The position numbers and the translations under genes were made by a program. Under the pieces are notes generated by a model. It ran no database searches. It was not told where the DNA came from and was given only the letters and a program-made list of their open reading frames with translations. A stretch of DNA of 34,311 nt from Bacteroidales bacterium (GTDB lineage: Bacteria; Bacteroidota; Bacteroidia; Bacteroidales; P3), in assembly GCA_031286005.1 (NCBI GenBank), contig JAITVC010000125.1, forward strand, positions 1 through 34,311, given 5' to 3'. This document shows, in pieces, positions 31,379-34,311 of the stretch; position 1 is the stretch's first letter; each line of letters begins with the position of its first letter.

Positions 31379-34311
31379 ATGAAAACACGACTACTCTCTG
31401 TAATTATCGGGTTAATGCTATCGGCGGGATTGGTTGCGCAACAACCGGCAGACCCGCTTGAAGCTCTTGCTACAATCCGCTTGGATAATGTAAAAGGTTG
31501 TCCGGGTGAAATAGTGGAAATACCTGTAACAGTACTTGGCAATATGAGTCAGCATTGCCTCACAACATTCGACTTGTTCTTTCACATTTCTGATACTTCG
31601 GTGATAGAACCTGTTTTGACGACTTGGGATTCGGTTAAAAAAATGGGGATACCTTTGCTAACAGGATTTGATTCGGAGTTTGAAGGGAAAGGTAGTTTTA
31701 TGTCAAACTATTATTGGGGTGCTCCTAATCGAGGCTCTTATAGTTCAACCCTTGTGTTGTCTTATTACTATTATCCACCATTTGAACGTTCGCCGCGTCC
31801 TGCATCCGGATTCACGTTGATTAATCTCAATTTTCGCATTAAAAAACCCTTTACTGAACCGGTTGAAATCATTTTGGGCAACAATAGTGGCTTGAGTGGT
31901 TGTGATCTTAAACCCTACCGCTTTTCATTCGATAACACCAGTGGTTTCATTACCCCAAAATCTGCACCGAAAGTAACGATTGCCGATAAAGGCAAAGGGA
32001 TAGATTCTGCGGATTGGGGTTTATTTTCTGATACTCCACCCGATAGGATTATGTGTGCGGGAATGAGTCTACAGCTTGACGTTTCCGGCGCACAACGTTA
32101 TGAATGGTCGTACTATCGTCCGGCAAAGTATTGGAATTATTCCAATATAGACGGCTTGTGGACACTTGAAGAATTATTGGATAATACGACGGTATCTAAT
32201 CCGGTATTCACTCCAAAAGAGGAACCTCGCCCTATGTATCGTATTTACGGCTTTAAGGTCAAAGGTTATAATAGTGATGGCTGTTATTCGGAAGATAGTG
32301 TAGTTGTGGCAAAGCCATGGATGTTGCCGGTGGATCCGCAGCAAGACTATTATATGCTTCGAGAAGGTTCCACTATTACGATGAAGATGTTATACACAGA
32401 GTTGCCATTCGGAGAACCACAAGCACATGAATTTGAGGTGAAAATGCCTTATGTATACAGTTGGTATCCTTACGACAAAGTGGAGAATCCGACAGATTCC
32501 ATTACCGAAACCAAACCCATTACAGAACCGACTTGGTTTGTAGGCCAAATCCAAGAACAAGACGGCTGTGTTAGAACATTCAACGTGTGGGTAGATGTGT
32601 ATAACGATAGTTTGTTTGGAAAAATCGAACATAAAGCCAAAGCCTTTTGTGGGGATGAAAATACTGAAAACAACGATACCCTTGCAGCGTTGATTTATGG
32701 CGGAAGCGCGGACAAGGAATATATTTGGGAAGCACGAAACTTATATAGCGGCAAGGAACCTGTCATATCCCAAATTAGTACTTCGGCTATCAATCTTAAA
32801 TTCTGGGGAAACACCGAAGTAAAGGTTACCATTCGAGATTTGGAAACCGGCAATGAACTTGTTCTTGTCGACACGCTACGCATCCAAGAAATAAAACCTC
32901 TTTCTGTTCAAATTAAGATGGATGAAGAAACGCAAACACAAGCCGAGTTAGGGTTTTGTGTGGATATGCCGCTAACATTCTTGGCAACGACAGAAAACGC
33001 GGGAAAAAATGCCAAAGTGTATTGGGAGCTTGGAGGGTATCGTATCGTTGATGCCGGCGGGTGGTATCGTTATGGCGACACCTTGACGACAACCCTAAAT
33101 CCGGGATCGAATGTGAGAGCGGTTGTTTATTCCGACGAGTATTGTTTGGATAAACCGTATGCATTCTCTAATGCGATAGATCCGAAGGTGGAATTTTACC
33201 AAATTACGGGTATCTTTATTCAAGACAGTTCGGCAAGGATGGGAGCCGACCGGCCGACGTGCAACAGCGATTCGGCCATTCTGCACATTCATGCGCATAA
33301 TCTTGGTACAGGCCCGTTGTTTGAAATTTATAGAAATGGCGAGTATCTCCATACTTACGAATATGAAGGCGAGAGTGCTGATTTTGCCTATCCGGTAAAA
33401 TCTTACAACTATTGGGATCGCTTTCAAGTGCGTTTTATCAACACGAGTTGCTATTGCTTGCCGGAAATTTACAATAAAGAATTGTCGAACTACATTATGC
33501 CTCAACTGGCCACAACAAATGAGCGGACACCCCTCAAAATAGTGTCCGACATGGGCGGCGATACAGTTTGCGATGATAATACTAAAACCTACACCTTACG
33601 TTTGGATAGCATCAACCAATTTGCCAAAAATACAACCGTGATTTGGATGCTCAACGATAAGGAATGGGGACGCTATGAATTTGACCCGGCCGTTTCGGCC
33701 GGATTGGCCGTACAACCGGAACGGCATAATGAATCCTTGTTTGTTATTAATCTGAATAAAGAAGACGAAGAAGCCATATTCCACGAAAGCTATCCGTTCT
33801 ATCTCAACAAAAAAAACTTTCCAACGCTTGCAGATGAAGATTCCATTTGGGCTATTGTAATCAGTCGCACCACTTCGGATTGCGGATTGAATAGTCAATT
33901 TGTGATTGACACCGTGAAACCTCTCAAACCTCGAATGATGCCAATGCAAGATGCTGTGTTGACTTTGTCTTCTGTGGATAAGAATGGTATTATTACACTA
34001 TGTGAGGGCAGCGAACTAACCATAGATGCCAAAATAGAAGGCGCAGGCCGAGCCATTTTAGAATGGCAATGGAAAGGCAAAAAAGCGGACGTAGGGGCCA
34101 TGTCGTACACGTTGAAAAATGCAAAGGCAGGCGACAGCTTGATGACAATTGTAACATCAAACTATCAATGTGCACCCAACCTTCCGGATACTACGGTAAG
34201 TATCATAAAGATTAATCCACGTCCGAATTTAAGTGTGTCAAATGATACCACCATTTGTCTTGGCGAAGATGTTCAACTGCTGGCTACTATTAATAGCCAA
34301 GCATTGGGCAT
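31379..34311 (+). CDS. Large secreted protein with cohesin-like N-terminus (3' partial)
   Basis: The frame from ATG 31379 has no stop up to the window end, giving at least 977 codons. It begins with a signal peptide (MKTRLLSVIIGLMLSAGLVA, then QQPADP). Residues about 35-190 resemble a cohesin-like fold: VKGCPGEIVEIPVTV, then TFDLFFHISD, with LNFRIKKPF before the final strand. Further on are Ig/PKD-like units, for example MCAGMSLQLDVSGAQRYEW near 225, and at the cut edge NDTTICLGEDVQLLA (about 955). In related proteins such a unit often comes shortly before a type B T9SS tail, but the tail is outside the window. It follows the PorP/SprF gene by 22 bp and is probably a second client or partner of the giant protein. 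No enzyme motif is visible. Confidence 0.9.
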   Translation, partial: MKTRLLSVIIGLMLSAGLVAQQPADPLEALATIRLDNVKGCPGEIVEIPVTVLGNMSQHCLTTFDLFFHISDTSVIEPVLTTWDSVKKMGIPLLTGFDSEFEGKGSFMSNYYWGAPNRGSYSSTLVLSYYYYPPFERSPRPASGFTLINLNFRIKKPFTEPVEIILGNNSGLSGCDLKPYRFSFDNTSGFITPKSAPKVTIADKGKGIDSADWGLFSDTPPDRIMCAGMSLQLDVSGAQRYEWSYYRPAKYWNYSNIDGLWTLEELLDNTTVSNPVFTPKEEPRPMYRIYGFKVKGYNSDGCYSEDSVVVAKPWMLPVDPQQDYYMLREGSTITMKMLYTELPFGEPQAHEFEVKMPYVYSWYPYDKVENPTDSITETKPITEPTWFVGQIQEQDGCVRTFNVWVDVYNDSLFGKIEHKAKAFCGDENTENNDTLAALIYGGSADKEYIWEARNLYSGKEPVISQISTSAINLKFWGNTEVKVTIRDLETGNELVLVDTLRIQEIKPLSVQIKMDEETQTQAELGFCVDMPLTFLATTENAGKNAKVYWELGGYRIVDAGGWYRYGDTLTTTLNPGSNVRAVVYSDEYCLDKPYAFSNAIDPKVEFYQITGIFIQDSSARMGADRPTCNSDSAILHIHAHNLGTGPLFEIYRNGEYLHTYEYEGESADFAYPVKSYNYWDRFQVRFINTSCYCLPEIYNKELSNYIMPQLATTNERTPLKIVSDMGGDTVCDDNTKTYTLRLDSINQFAKNTTVIWMLNDKEWGRYEFDPAVSAGLAVQPERHNESLFVINLNKEDEEAIFHESYPFYLNKKNFPTLADEDSIWAIVISRTTSDCGLNSQFVIDTVKPLKPRMMPMQDAVLTLSSVDKNGIITLCEGSELTIDAKIEGAGRAILEWQWKGKKADVGAMSYTLKNAKAGDSLMTIVTSNYQCAPNLPDTTVSIIKINPRPNLSVSNDTTICLGEDVQLLATINSQALG

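Noticed and set aside
31333..33949. Several 60-140-codon minus-strand frames in the right-edge region
   Set aside because: All lie antisense to the continuous 977-codon plus-strand frame that has a signal peptide and Ig-like units.

Overview
The window comes from a bacterium of the phylum Bacteroidota, most likely a Bacteroidales-like lineage with a type IX secretion system (T9SS). Four things support this. Promoters have the Bacteroidota form (TTTG or TTG, a 20-bp spacer, TATCTTTG or another TAnnTTTG), and start codons lack Shine-Dalgarno sequences. Secreted proteins carry T9SS C-terminal sorting domains. A PorP/SprF-family outer-membrane protein is present. Several families are typical of the phylum (DUF6266 and DUF6722-like). 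No tRNA, rRNA, CRISPR array, transposase or integrase was recognised.

Region 1 (1-2554) is the 3' end of a secreted multidomain protein with CnaB-like, dockerin-like and cohesin-like segments and a type A T9SS tail. Region 2 (2555-4286) is chromosomal housekeeping: two small membrane proteins and folB (dihydroneopterin aldolase) in one tight run, converging on fabD (malonyl-CoA:ACP transacylase).

Region 3 (4287-11293) is the accessory part. It holds three AAA+/DUF4143-type ATPases (COG1373-like), each with dyad-symmetric DNA touching its -33 promoter element. It also holds a secreted hypothetical protein, an unrecognised 144-aa protein, a DUF6266 protein, a 36-aa membrane peptide and an overlapping DUF4160-DUF2442 pair that looks like a toxin-antitoxin module. 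A 28-bp repeat recurs between genes here and brackets the ATPase units. The 323-bp gap before the DUF6266 gene contains a large inverted array of 11-bp units.

Region 4 (11294-34311) is a surface-protein operon. It contains a 6335-aa secreted protein made of about forty Cys-bearing Ig/PKD-like units ending in a divergent type B-like T9SS tail, then a PorP/SprF-family barrel, then a second large secreted protein that runs off the right edge. That last reading frame is open from 31379 to the window end. The layout matches the SprB/SprF arrangement: a giant adhesin followed by its dedicated outer-membrane partner.

The strongest candidates for undescribed biology are the ATPase units (repeat, dyad operator, ATPase, repeat), the inverted 11-bp array upstream of the DUF6266 gene, and sharply AT-rich islands inside two otherwise GC-richer T9SS cargo genes. 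Everything here was read by eye; no database search was run.
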